Positions 1 to 10,332 of a stretch of DNA of 64,000 nucleotides are shown here, one piece after another; position 1 is the first letter of the stretch, and every line of letters starts with the position of its first letter. The stretch spans positions 62,001 to 126,000 of the forward strand of contig JAUIKS010000036.1 in NCBI GenBank assembly GCA_030430565.1, read 5' to 3'. The position numbers and the translations under genes are program-made. A model generated the notes under the pieces. The model was not told the DNA's origin and searched no databases. It worked only from the letters and a program-made list of their open reading frames with translations. This stretch comes from Polyangia bacterium (lineage in GTDB: Bacteria; Myxococcota_A; Polyangia; Nannocystales; Nannocystaceae).

Positions 1-2
1 GG

Positions 3-320
3 CGACACCGGCCGCAGCTGTGGGACTTCGTGCTCGCGGGCGAGGTCTGGACCCACGCCGCCGACGAGCTGACCGCGCGGCGCCACGGGCCGGGCGAGTG
101 CTCGTACCTCGCGCCCGGGCAGGCGACGCACTCTCGCCTGGCGCAGGGGACCTTCATCCTCGAGTACGCGCGCGGCCCGATCCCCGCGATGCTGCCGTTT
201 GGGCTGCTCGAGGTCGCGACGAGCACGCTCGATCTGCGGACGCTGACGCAGACGCTGCGGGAGTACACGCGCTGCGTGACGCGATCGCTGTGGCACGAGC
301 TCCGCGGCTCGCCGCGTTAA
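3..320 (+). CDS. ERG2 / sigma-1 receptor-like sterol C8-isomerase, C-terminal part
   Basis: This is the 3' end of a gene cut by the window edge; about 105 residues are visible. The family isomerises the sterol delta-8 double bond to delta-7 at a membrane. From memory of ERG2 and the sigma-1 receptor, several landmarks align: an Asp followed by FVLAG matches the ligand-contacting Asp of SDTIISG; ECSYLAPGQAT matches GETVVHGPGEAT; LEYARGPIP matches VEYGRGVIP, keeping the buried Glu; STLDLRTLTQTLREYTR matches STQDFLTLFYTLRSYAR. Both acidic pocket residues are therefore kept. The protein ends soon after the last helix, like the eukaryotic proteins. Sterol production is known in Nannocystis-type myxobacteria, which fits. 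The membrane anchor and the start lie outside the window. The enzymatic role is inferred from homology only. Confidence 0.75.
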   Translation, partial: RHRPQLWDFVLAGEVWTHAADELTARRHGPGECSYLAPGQATHSRLAQGTFILEYARGPIPAMLPFGLLEVATSTLDLRTLTQTLREYTRCVTRSLWHELRGSPR

Positions 321-425
321 CATGGCTTTTTGTCCATGTCCTGAGCGCGTCGCGGGCGGCGTGCTTGCGGACGTCGGCACGCGGCGCGTTTGACGGGGCC
401 TGGCGGCGCGTGAAAGGATCGCCCC

Positions 426-968
426 ATGTTTGGTTTAAGCGTGATTGGATGGGCGCTCCTCGCCGCGAGCCCGCCGGCGCCGCCGCGCGCGTGCGCGGTC
501 GAGGTCGAGGGGATGCCGGTCGCGGCGATGCGCCACCACAGGCTCGAGATCGGAGAGGGGGGGCGACGCCCGCTCTCGCGGCGCCTCGAGGTGCCGCTCG
601 TGGACGAGCGGGTCCAGCTGCGCGTGATCGGGCCTCGCTACGGGGGCGCCCGCTGGCTCTCGCGCGCGGACTGTGCCGGCGACGACCCAGCCAAGCTGGT
701 GGTCGCGCCGCGCCCCGCCACGCTGGTCGTCGGCTGCCCGCCCAAGGGCATGACGATCCAGTGCACCGACTGCCCCGGGGTCGACGAGGACGCGCTGTTT
801 CTGCCCAAGCGCTTCCCCGCGATCGCGATGTCCAACCACTCGCGCCGGGTCGAGCTCGTCCTCCGCGCGCCCGGCTACCACGTCGAGCGTCGGCGATTTC
901 TCTTGCTTCCGGGGCCCAACGAGCTGAAGGTCGGGCTGACGCCCTTGACGCTGCCCCGCCCCCGGTGA
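426..968 (+). CDS. Putative secreted protein of unknown function
   Basis: A 180-residue protein. The first 20 or so residues are hydrophobic with an Ala/Pro-rich end, consistent with a signal peptide followed by a Cys at the start of the mature part. The mature part is beta-rich by eye, and its last third (ELVLRAPGYHVERRRF then NELKVGL) resembles PEGA-type surface domains, which often decorate myxobacterial envelope proteins. Several Cys (a CTDC pair among them) could form disulfides. The ATG at 426 is chosen because AAAGGA lies about nine bases upstream. The gene ends 15 bp before the next start, so the two could be co-transcribed. I do not recognise a specific family, and the location is inferred. 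Confidence 0.6.
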   Translation: MFGLSVIGWALLAASPPAPPRACAVEVEGMPVAAMRHHRLEIGEGGRRPLSRRLEVPLVDERVQLRVIGPRYGGARWLSRADCAGDDPAKLVVAPRPATLVVGCPPKGMTIQCTDCPGVDEDALFLPKRFPAIAMSNHSRRVELVLRAPGYHVERRRFLLLPGPNELKVGLTPLTLPRPR

Positions 969-983
969 CGCGGAGACCCGAGC

Positions 984-1763
984 ATGCCGAGCCCTTCGAG
1001 CGAGACCGTACGCCGTCGTGTGTTCCCCGCCGCGCGCGGAGGTGAGCGGCTGCGCGAGGTGCTGCCGGGGCTCTGGGCCACGCCCGACGAGCCCCTGGGG
1101 TCAGGCGTCAACACGATCGCCTATCTCCTGCGTCGGGAGGGCGGCAACACGTTCATCTACTCGAGCCCGCGGGTCGACGACGCGGCGGCCGAGGCCGAGC
1201 TGCAGGCGCTGGGCGGGGTCAGCTGCGTGCTGCTCAATCATCGCGACGAGGCCTCGCCCCACGTCGCCGCGCTCGCGCGGCGGTTCTCCGCGCCGATCTG
1301 GGTGCACGAGCGAGAGCGCCGCGCGTGCGAGCTCAAGGGGGTCGTGCCGAGCCGCGTGTTCACGGGGCGAGAGACGGCGCTCGGGCGCGACCTCGTCGCG
1401 TTTCACACGCCCGGGCACACGCCCGGGGTGACGTCGTACCTGTGGCGAAACCCCCACGACGACGGGCGCGCGTACCTGTTCACCGGCGACACGCTCACGC
1501 GCGCGTCCTTCGAACGCGTCGAGTCGCTGCTGTACTTTTATCCGTACCGCGGCAACCGCCTCGAGCTGATACGGTCGCTCGAGCTGCTGCGCGCGCTCGA
1601 GAGCGACGTGGTGCTGCCAGGGCTCTCGCGGGGCGAGCCGGTCGCGGCCTTCGAGTGGTCGCCGGCGGCACGCCGCAGGGCCCTCGATCCGATGATCGAG
1701 GCGCTGGAGCACGCCTCGGCCTCCGGCTCGTTCCCCTCCGGCCTGCTCCCCGTCGACGTCTAG
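984..1763 (+). CDS. MBL-fold metallo-hydrolase
   Basis: A 259-residue protein of the metallo-beta-lactamase fold. The first metal-binding motif is LLNHRDEASPH, a variant of the usual HxHxDH in which the second His is lost. The later ligands are clear: the His in FHTPGHTPG and the Asp in YLFTGDTL. The spacing between motifs matches short glyoxalase-II-like hydrolases. The variant HRDE motif is seen in a subset of MBL proteins of unassigned substrate, so no reaction is proposed. There is no signal peptide, so it should be cytoplasmic. The start is an ATG with GGAG eight bases or so upstream, 15 bp after the previous stop. Confidence 0.8.
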   Translation: MPSPSSETVRRRVFPAARGGERLREVLPGLWATPDEPLGSGVNTIAYLLRREGGNTFIYSSPRVDDAAAEAELQALGGVSCVLLNHRDEASPHVAALARRFSAPIWVHERERRACELKGVVPSRVFTGRETALGRDLVAFHTPGHTPGVTSYLWRNPHDDGRAYLFTGDTLTRASFERVESLLYFYPYRGNRLELIRSLELLRALESDVVLPGLSRGEPVAAFEWSPAARRRALDPMIEALEHASASGSFPSGLLPVDV

Positions 1764-1779
1764 CGCCCGCGGCGAGAGT

Positions 1780-1808
1780 CCGCGCCAGCGACGAGCACTC
1801 TGGCGCGG
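1780..1808. terminator. Stem-loop after the MBL gene
   Basis: A perfect 9-bp inverted repeat (CCGCGCCAG and CTGGCGCGG) with an 11-nt loop begins 17 bp after the stop at 1763. There is no U-tract after it, so it may be a processing or Rho-assisted structure rather than a simple intrinsic terminator. Confidence 0.4.
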
Positions 1809-2012
1809 GCCAACACGGGTCGCGTGCGCCGTGCGGGGGCGCGATCCCGGCTGAGGGGCGCGCAGCCCCGAGCGATCGAGCAACAATCGAGCGGCGACAG
1901 AGCGCGCGCCTCGGGCACGACCTCGCGAACGTCGTTCGTTGTCTATGCAGGATTTTACCGTCGGCCGCGGGGAGGGCGGTACGATGCGGGCGGCGAACAC
2001 GGAGGGACAACG

Positions 2013-2537
2013 ATGAGGAAGGCGCTGAAATTCGTTCTGGGGCTGCTGCTCGCGCTCGTGCTGGCGTTCTTCGGCGCGGGCCTTGTGATGCCCACGCTCG
2101 CGATCGAGAGCTCCGTCGAGGTCGAGAAGCCGGTCGAGACCGCGTGGCGGGTGTTCATGGACGGCGAGCGCGCGGTCGAGTGGATGTCGGGTCTGCAGCG
2201 CATGGAGATCATCGCCGGCGAGCCCGCGATGGTCGGCAGCCAGTTCAAGCTCGTGTTCGTCGAGAACGGCGAGGAAATGGTGGTCGAGGAGATGGTGACG
2301 ACGGTGCGCAAGCACGAGGAGTACGGCTTCACGATCGACAGCGCCACGGCGAGCGGCGACGCGGTCGTGCGCTTTGAAGACCTGGGGATGCGCACCCGGA
2401 TCACGCTCGCCAGCGAGATGCAGGGCTCAAACCCGCTCATGCAGTCGATGATGGTGATCGCGCAGGGCTTCATCCGCGATCGTCAGCGCGCCGACCTCGA
2501 GCGGCTCAAGCGGCTGATCGAGGCCGAGCAGGGCTGA
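2013..2537 (+). CDS. Membrane-anchored SRPBCC (START/polyketide cyclase-like) protein
   Basis: A 174-residue protein. Residues 4-26 form one hydrophobic helix, then a soluble domain begins with SSVEVEKPVETAWRVF, the typical first strand and helix of SRPBCC small-molecule-binding domains. The remainder follows the usual order (a strand-rich middle, a final long helix rich in Arg/Leu/Glu). SRPBCC proteins bind lipids or other hydrophobic ligands in a deep cavity; with the anchor it would work at the membrane or in the periplasm. The ATG at 2013 is chosen because GGAGGG lies about seven bases upstream and it directly starts the hydrophobic helix. A longer open frame reaches back to 1824 but has no such site. 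The ligand is unknown. Confidence 0.7.
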   Translation: MRKALKFVLGLLLALVLAFFGAGLVMPTLAIESSVEVEKPVETAWRVFMDGERAVEWMSGLQRMEIIAGEPAMVGSQFKLVFVENGEEMVVEEMVTTVRKHEEYGFTIDSATASGDAVVRFEDLGMRTRITLASEMQGSNPLMQSMMVIAQGFIRDRQRADLERLKRLIEAEQG

Positions 2538-2571
2538 CCACGCGTCGCTGATCGCGACGACTAAAACGCGG

Positions 2572-2605
2572 CGCGCCGCGTGATCGCTGGCGATCACGCG
2601 GCGCG
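2572..2605. terminator. Bidirectional terminator hairpin between convergent genes
   Basis: A perfect 15-bp stem (CGCGCCGCGTGATCG paired with CGATCACGCGGCGCG) with loop CTGG. It lies between the stop of the SRPBCC gene (2537) and that of the convergent lipoprotein (2625). It has no U-tract. A close relative is at 4497-4536. Confidence 0.65.
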
Positions 2606-2624
2606 TGTGCGTTCGTCGTGGCGG

Positions 2625-4355
<1,731 letters not shown>

Positions 4356-4496
4356 GCGCTCGAGGGTAGTGGATTACCCTGGCTTTTGGGGCATGTCTCA
4401 AGGGGAAATGCGTAAAAAATCGCGAATTCGCCCGATGGCTCTAGCGCCGGCGCGCCGGCGCGCACGTCGGCGGCGAGGCCGGCGAGGGCGAAACGC

Positions 4497-4536
4497 GACG
4501 CGCCGCGCGATCGAGGCCTCGATCACGCGGCGCGTC
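4497..4536. terminator. Hairpin downstream of lipoprotein paralog B
   Basis: Outer arms GACGCGCCGCG and CGCGGCGCGTC flank one C/A mismatch and the inner palindrome GATCGAGGCCTCGATC. It lies 40 bp after the paralog B stop (4577, minus strand). The outer arms share sequence with the hairpin after paralog A, so it was probably duplicated with the gene. Confidence 0.6.
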
Positions 4537-4576
4537 TGTCGTCGCGGCCGCCGGGTGACGGCCGCGGGGAGCGAAC

Positions 4577-6238
<1,662 letters not shown>

Positions 6239-6903
6239 GCGCTCAAGAGTAGAGGGTTTCGAGGGGCGCGTTCGCGTTATTAGGGTGGAAACACCCGTTT
6301 TGAGTCGCGGGGATGCGCTCGCGTTGATCGTTGGCTCACGCGGTGAGCGGAGCCGCTCGGCGCCAGCCGCGGGGCCTGTGCGCGGGCGACGAGACGCCGC
6401 GCTGAAGGGGCGCGGCGCCCTCGCCACCGGCTGCCGGGCCGCGCGCGGCGAGTGTCCCGTCACGCCTCGAGGGGGCGAAATTGTTACATGGTCAATAGGA
6501 CATGTTTAAAAGACGCGGCGGCGTCGGGCCGCGGCGCGCGTCGCTCTCGTCGCGCGATCCTTGGGCCGACCTTCGCCGCCGGGACCCAGGGCTGCAGCTG
6601 GCACAACCTCGGCGCCGACACCAACGAGCGCGACCTCGCCAGCCGGTGGGGCGACGGAGAGCGTTGGAGATATGTACCTGCGTGAGGCCGCGCCTGCCCG
6701 CGCGCGAACACCACCCTGTCCGGGGCTTTGCGACGGAAGCGAAGCTCCGGACAGACTTCTTGGTGAGTGTGATCGCGTGTTGATCGAGTAGAGATGCCCA
6801 TGCGCAAGGGTTGCGTGAGAACCCTCGGTTTTGTGCGCGTGCAACTACCTGACTCGGCGGGCTTGGCGGGGGTGGTCCCGGGGTTTTGTGGTATGCAGCC
6901 GGC
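6239..6903. other. Divergent intergenic region between lipoprotein paralogs B and C
   Basis: 665 bp with no convincing gene; the short open frames here are Arg-rich and lack family features. It must hold promoters for the minus-strand pair (A, B) and for plus-strand C. An AT-richer patch is at 6480-6515. A very stable hairpin lies at 6716-6754. Confidence 0.5.
6716..6754 (+). promoter_or_regulatory. Long stable RNA hairpin upstream of paralog C
   Basis: Arms 6716-6731 and 6739-6754 pair over 16 positions with two G-U wobbles and no mismatch; the loop is GACGGAA. No U-tract follows on either strand. It lies 150 bp before the ATG of paralog C, so it would be in that gene's 5' leader if transcription starts upstream of it. 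The function is unknown: leader element, processing site or small-RNA end are all possible. Confidence 0.55.
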
Positions 6904-8472
6904 ATGCGCATTGACCGTGATTGCCCTCCTATTCGTTTGAATGATCGTGTCCGCGTCACCGGCTTGGCGTCGCTCGGCCTGCTCCTCGCGCTCAGCATGG
7001 GCGCCTGCGGAGACAGCTCGGAGACCTCGGAGTCGGACTCCTCCGAGGAGACGGACTCGAACGCGAACACGGACCCCACGACGTCCGCGGGTCCCGGGAC
7101 CGAGACCGGTGGCGCCACCGATCCGAGTGAAGGGAACACCGAAGGCTCGAGCACGGGCGGAGACGGTGATGGAGACGGCGACGGCGATGGAGACGGCGAC
7201 GGCGACGGCGATGGAGACGGAGACGGCGACGGAGACGGCGACGGCGACGGCGACGGCGACGGAGATGGCGACGGAGACGGCGACGGAGACGGCGACGGCG
7301 ACGGAGACGGCGACGGAGACGGAGACGGAGACGGCGACGCCGACTGCATGCCCGGCATGGGCGGCGGCATGGGCGACGTTGAAAAGAGCTACCTGTGGGT
7401 CGCGAACTCCAACCAGAGCACGATCTCGAAGGTCGACACGCAGGCGGTCGTCGAGCTGGCGCGCTACCGCAGCGATCCCGGCGCGGGTGATCCCTCGCGC
7501 ACCGCGGTCTCGGCGGACGGCCGCTTCGTGGTCGTCAACAACCGCGCGACCGGTCGCGTGACGATGATCGCGGCCAACGAAGAGGACTGCGTCGACAAGA
7601 ACAACAACAACACGATCGAGACGTCGCAGAACCCGAACGACATCCTCGCGTGGGGCAGCGACGAGTGCGTCATTTGGGACACGGTGCTGCCCATCGAGCA
7701 GGGGCAGATCGGCGCCGGCCCGCGCGGCGTGACCTGGACGCTCGGCACCTGGAGCATGGACTCCTGCTCGTTCGAAGACCCGAAGATCTGGGTCGGCTAT
7801 CGCCCGTCGCCGAACGTCTCGCACATGGCCAAGCTCAGCAGCGTCGACGGCACGGTCGAGACCACGGTCGAGATCAACCCGTGGAACGTCGGCGACACGT
7901 TCTGGGGCCCCTACGGCGCCGCGCTCGACTACGACGCCGAGACGCAGGAGGACTTCGTGTACTTCACGGGGCTGCGCGGCAACGTCTATCGCATCAACGG
8001 CGGTGATAACTCCCTCGATCAGTGGACGTCGCCGCCGGCGACCCAGTCCTACGGCATGACGGTGGATCCCGAGGGGCGCGTGTGGATGGCTGGCTGCTCA
8101 GGCCCGATCACGCGCTTTGACCCGGAGGACCAGCAGTTCGTCACGGTGCCGGGCACCAACGCCTGCTACCGGGGCATCGGCGCCGACACCATGGGTCACG
8201 TCTGGGCGGCCTCCAACGGGCAGTGCGGCGTGGTCCAGATCGATCGCGACACCGCGACCGAGGTCGCCTTCCACACCCTGCAGCCGTGCTCGACGCCGGT
8301 CGGCATCAGCGTCGACACCGAGGGCTTCGTCTGGGTCGTCGACCAGGGCCAGGGCGCGTGGAAGATCGACCCGGCCGACCCGATGAGCAAGGAGTTCCTC
8401 TCGATCTCGGGCAACCACTACACCTACTCGGATATGACCGGCGGGCAGATCTCGAACATCATTATTCAGTAG
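6904..8472 (+). CDS. Beta-propeller surface lipoprotein with Asp-Gly repeat linker (paralog C)
   Basis: A 522-residue protein homologous to paralogs A and B but on the plus strand. The signal peptide ends LSMGAC (lipobox); then come an acidic Ser/Thr-rich stretch, 30 Gly-Asp pairs (7159-7338) and a beta-propeller with YLWVANSNQSTISKVDT, CVDKNNNNTIETS in the EF-hand-like position and a conserved end GNHYTYSDMTGGQISNI. It lacks the PECC Cys cluster of A and B and has DADCMPGMGGGMG instead. The ATG at 6904 is preferred over an in-frame TTG at 6886 because it gives a normal signal peptide. Its repeat uses many GGA codons, absent from A and B. A strong hairpin terminator follows. The function is unknown beyond likely surface display. 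Confidence 0.85.
   Translation: MRIDRDCPPIRLNDRVRVTGLASLGLLLALSMGACGDSSETSESDSSEETDSNANTDPTTSAGPGTETGGATDPSEGNTEGSSTGGDGDGDGDGDGDGDGDGDGDGDGDGDGDGDGDGDGDGDGDGDGDGDGDGDGDGDGDGDGDADCMPGMGGGMGDVEKSYLWVANSNQSTISKVDTQAVVELARYRSDPGAGDPSRTAVSADGRFVVVNNRATGRVTMIAANEEDCVDKNNNNTIETSQNPNDILAWGSDECVIWDTVLPIEQGQIGAGPRGVTWTLGTWSMDSCSFEDPKIWVGYRPSPNVSHMAKLSSVDGTVETTVEINPWNVGDTFWGPYGAALDYDAETQEDFVYFTGLRGNVYRINGGDNSLDQWTSPPATQSYGMTVDPEGRVWMAGCSGPITRFDPEDQQFVTVPGTNACYRGIGADTMGHVWAASNGQCGVVQIDRDTATEVAFHTLQPCSTPVGISVDTEGFVWVVDQGQGAWKIDPADPMSKEFLSISGNHYTYSDMTGGQISNIIIQ
7159..7338 (+). repeat. Array encoding (Gly-Asp)30
   Basis: 180 bp in paralog C mixing GGAGAC and GGCGAC units with a few GGTGAT/GGAGAT units. 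The codon mix differs from the arrays of A and B. Confidence 0.95.
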
Positions 8473-8514
8473 GCCAGTCGGCGACCAAGAGCGCGCGTCA
8501 GCGCGTGAACTTGC

Positions 8515-8544
8515 ACATAAGCCCCGGGTCTCCGGGGCTTATGT
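8515..8544 (+). terminator. Terminator hairpin after paralog C
   Basis: A perfect 13-bp stem (ACATAAGCCCCGG with CCGGGGCTTATGT), loop GTCT, 42 bp after the stop, followed by CGTTTG. It is the best intrinsic-terminator candidate in this cluster. Confidence 0.75.
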
Positions 8545-8793
8545 CGTTTGGGTGGCGGATTCAGGGGTTTTAGAAGCGCGAGTGTGCGCGTCGCTCGCTG
8601 TTACTTTGGTGTGTATCGTCACCAATGCGAGGTGGCGCGTTGTCGGGCGAGCGACGCCGCCGAACGCGCTGCGTTGTTTGACACACAAGAGACTCCGCGG
8701 ACGGCGTTCTGAAGCTCGATGTAGCGACTTCTTCGCTACCACCAGAGCCGCTGTCGCTTGTGTTTTCCCGTGTCCCTATGCGACATCTACCCC

Positions 8794-10251
8794 ATGTCAT
8801 TATCGCTTCGGCCTGGGGATGTGGTCTCAACCTTCGCTGCGCTGGTCATCGGCCTAGGCTGCAGCGCCGCGCTCGTCGGCTGCGGCGACTCCGGCCGCGG
8901 CGAGACGGACGCGGCGAGCGGGACGGCCGGGCAGAGCGGCGGCATCAACACGCTGACCGATGATGATGATGACGACGATGACGGCGGCAGCAGCGGGAGC
9001 TCCGGGGGGACGGGCGGACAGACCGGTGGCATGAGCACGACGGGTACGTCGAACGTCTCTGACCCGACCAACATCACGAGCAGCCCGAAGCTCGACCTCG
9101 CGCCGATTCCCGACCTCGAGCTGGGCTGCGGCGACGGCATCGGCGGCGGCGGCGGCGGCGATGTCGACGAGAGCTTCATCTGGGTCCCCAACACCAACGA
9201 GGGCTCGGTCAACAAGATCGACACCCGCACCCTGATCCGCCTCGCCAAGTACCGCGTCGGCCCGTCCGCGAGCGAGAGCTCGTCACGCACTGCGGTGTCC
9301 GGCGACGGGCGCTTCGTCGTGGTCAACAACCGCGGGACCGGGCGCTCGACCGCGGTCGCGGCCAACATCGCCGACTGCGTCGACAAGAACAACGACGGCG
9401 TGATCACCACGTCGCAAAACGGCGACGACCTGCTCGCGTGGGACACCGACGAGTGCGTGCTGTGGACCGTGGTCCACGGCCCCTGGGGCGGCAGCCAGCA
9501 GCACGGCCCGCGCGGTATCACCTGGACCCTCGGCGACTGGAACGAGGCGACCTGCTCCTACGAGAACGCCAAGGTCTGGCTGGGCTACATGGCGGGGGGC
9601 GGCGACGCGCACATCGTCAAGCTCAACGGCGAGACGGGCCTGCAGGAGGAGATCATCATCGTCCCGGGCTGGAACGGGCAGGGCTACGCGCCCTACGGCG
9701 GCGCGCTCGATCCCCAGGGGCGCCCCTGGTTCACCGGCCTGCGCGGCGAGCTCGTGCGCGTGAACGTGCAGAACAACCCGGTCGATGTCACCCGCATCTC
9801 GCAGCCGGGCAACATCCAGACCTACGGCATGACGGTCGATCCCAACGGCAACCCGTGGATGGCCGGCTGCTCGGGCCCGGTGTCGACCTATGACATCCAG
9901 AGCGGGCAGTGGATCTCGGTCGCCGGGACCTCGGCCTGCCACCGCGGGATGGCGGTCGACCAGGACGGGCACGCCTGGGTCGCCTCCAACGGGCCGTGCG
10001 AGATCGTCGAGATCGACACCGAGACGCGCACGCTGGTCGCCAAGCACCAGCCGCCGATGTGCTCGACCGCGATCGGCGTGAGCGTCGATGTCGACGGCTA
10101 CGTGTGGGTCGTCGACCAGGCGGGCTGGGCCTACAAGATCGACACGGCGAACCCGGCGGCGATGCAGTACGTCGAGGTGCCCGGCTACCACTACGTCTAC
10201 AGCGACATGACCGGCGGGCAGCTCAAGAGCGTCGCGCCGCCGCTCGGCTGA
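8794..10251 (+). CDS. Beta-propeller surface lipoprotein without Asp-Gly repeat (paralog D)
   Basis: A 485-residue, more diverged member of the same family. The signal peptide ends AALVGC (lipobox). In place of the Asp-Gly array there is a run of eight Asp followed by a Gly/Ser/Thr-rich linker. The propeller keeps the family landmarks: FIWVPNTNEGSVNKIDT, CVDKNNDGVITTS (EF-hand-like), GPRGITWTLGDW, YGMTVDPNGNPWMAGC, and the end YHYVYSDMTGGQ. The ATG at 8794 is preferred to a TTG at 8758 because it begins just before the hydrophobic segment. A small hairpin (GTAGCGA/TCGCTAC, 8721-8739) lies 55 bp upstream of the start. Its partner is unknown; it is presumably surface-exposed like the others. 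Confidence 0.85.
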   Translation: MSLSLRPGDVVSTFAALVIGLGCSAALVGCGDSGRGETDAASGTAGQSGGINTLTDDDDDDDDGGSSGSSGGTGGQTGGMSTTGTSNVSDPTNITSSPKLDLAPIPDLELGCGDGIGGGGGGDVDESFIWVPNTNEGSVNKIDTRTLIRLAKYRVGPSASESSSRTAVSGDGRFVVVNNRGTGRSTAVAANIADCVDKNNDGVITTSQNGDDLLAWDTDECVLWTVVHGPWGGSQQHGPRGITWTLGDWNEATCSYENAKVWLGYMAGGGDAHIVKLNGETGLQEEIIIVPGWNGQGYAPYGGALDPQGRPWFTGLRGELVRVNVQNNPVDVTRISQPGNIQTYGMTVDPNGNPWMAGCSGPVSTYDIQSGQWISVAGTSACHRGMAVDQDGHAWVASNGPCEIVEIDTETRTLVAKHQPPMCSTAIGVSVDVDGYVWVVDQAGWAYKIDTANPAAMQYVEVPGYHYVYSDMTGGQLKSVAPPLG

Positions 10252-10277
10252 GCCGCGCCACAGCGACACCGTCGAGG

Positions 10278-10312
10278 CGAGGCGCGCGTGACGACCTGTC
10301 ACGGGCGCCTCG
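10278..10312. terminator. Bidirectional hairpin between paralog D and the kinase gene
   Basis: A 15-bp stem with one mismatch (CGAGGCGCGCGTGAC against GTCACGGGCGCCTCG) and loop GACCT, lying between convergent stops at 10251 and 10333. It has no U-tract. Confidence 0.6.
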
Positions 10313-10332
10313 CTCGTGGTCACGCGGACAGA

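Noticed and set aside
4449..4462. Palindromic GC run (GGCGCGCCGGCGCG) upstream of paralog A
   Set aside because: Simple GC-rich self-complementarity common in this genome; no positional meaning apparent.
6502..6783. 93-codon plus-strand frame between paralogs B and C
   Set aside because: Arg/Pro-rich, no ribosome site, no family features, and it covers the hairpin at 6716-6754.
8678..8683. TTGACA as a -35 box for paralog D
   Set aside because: No matching -10 sequence at 16-18 bp downstream.
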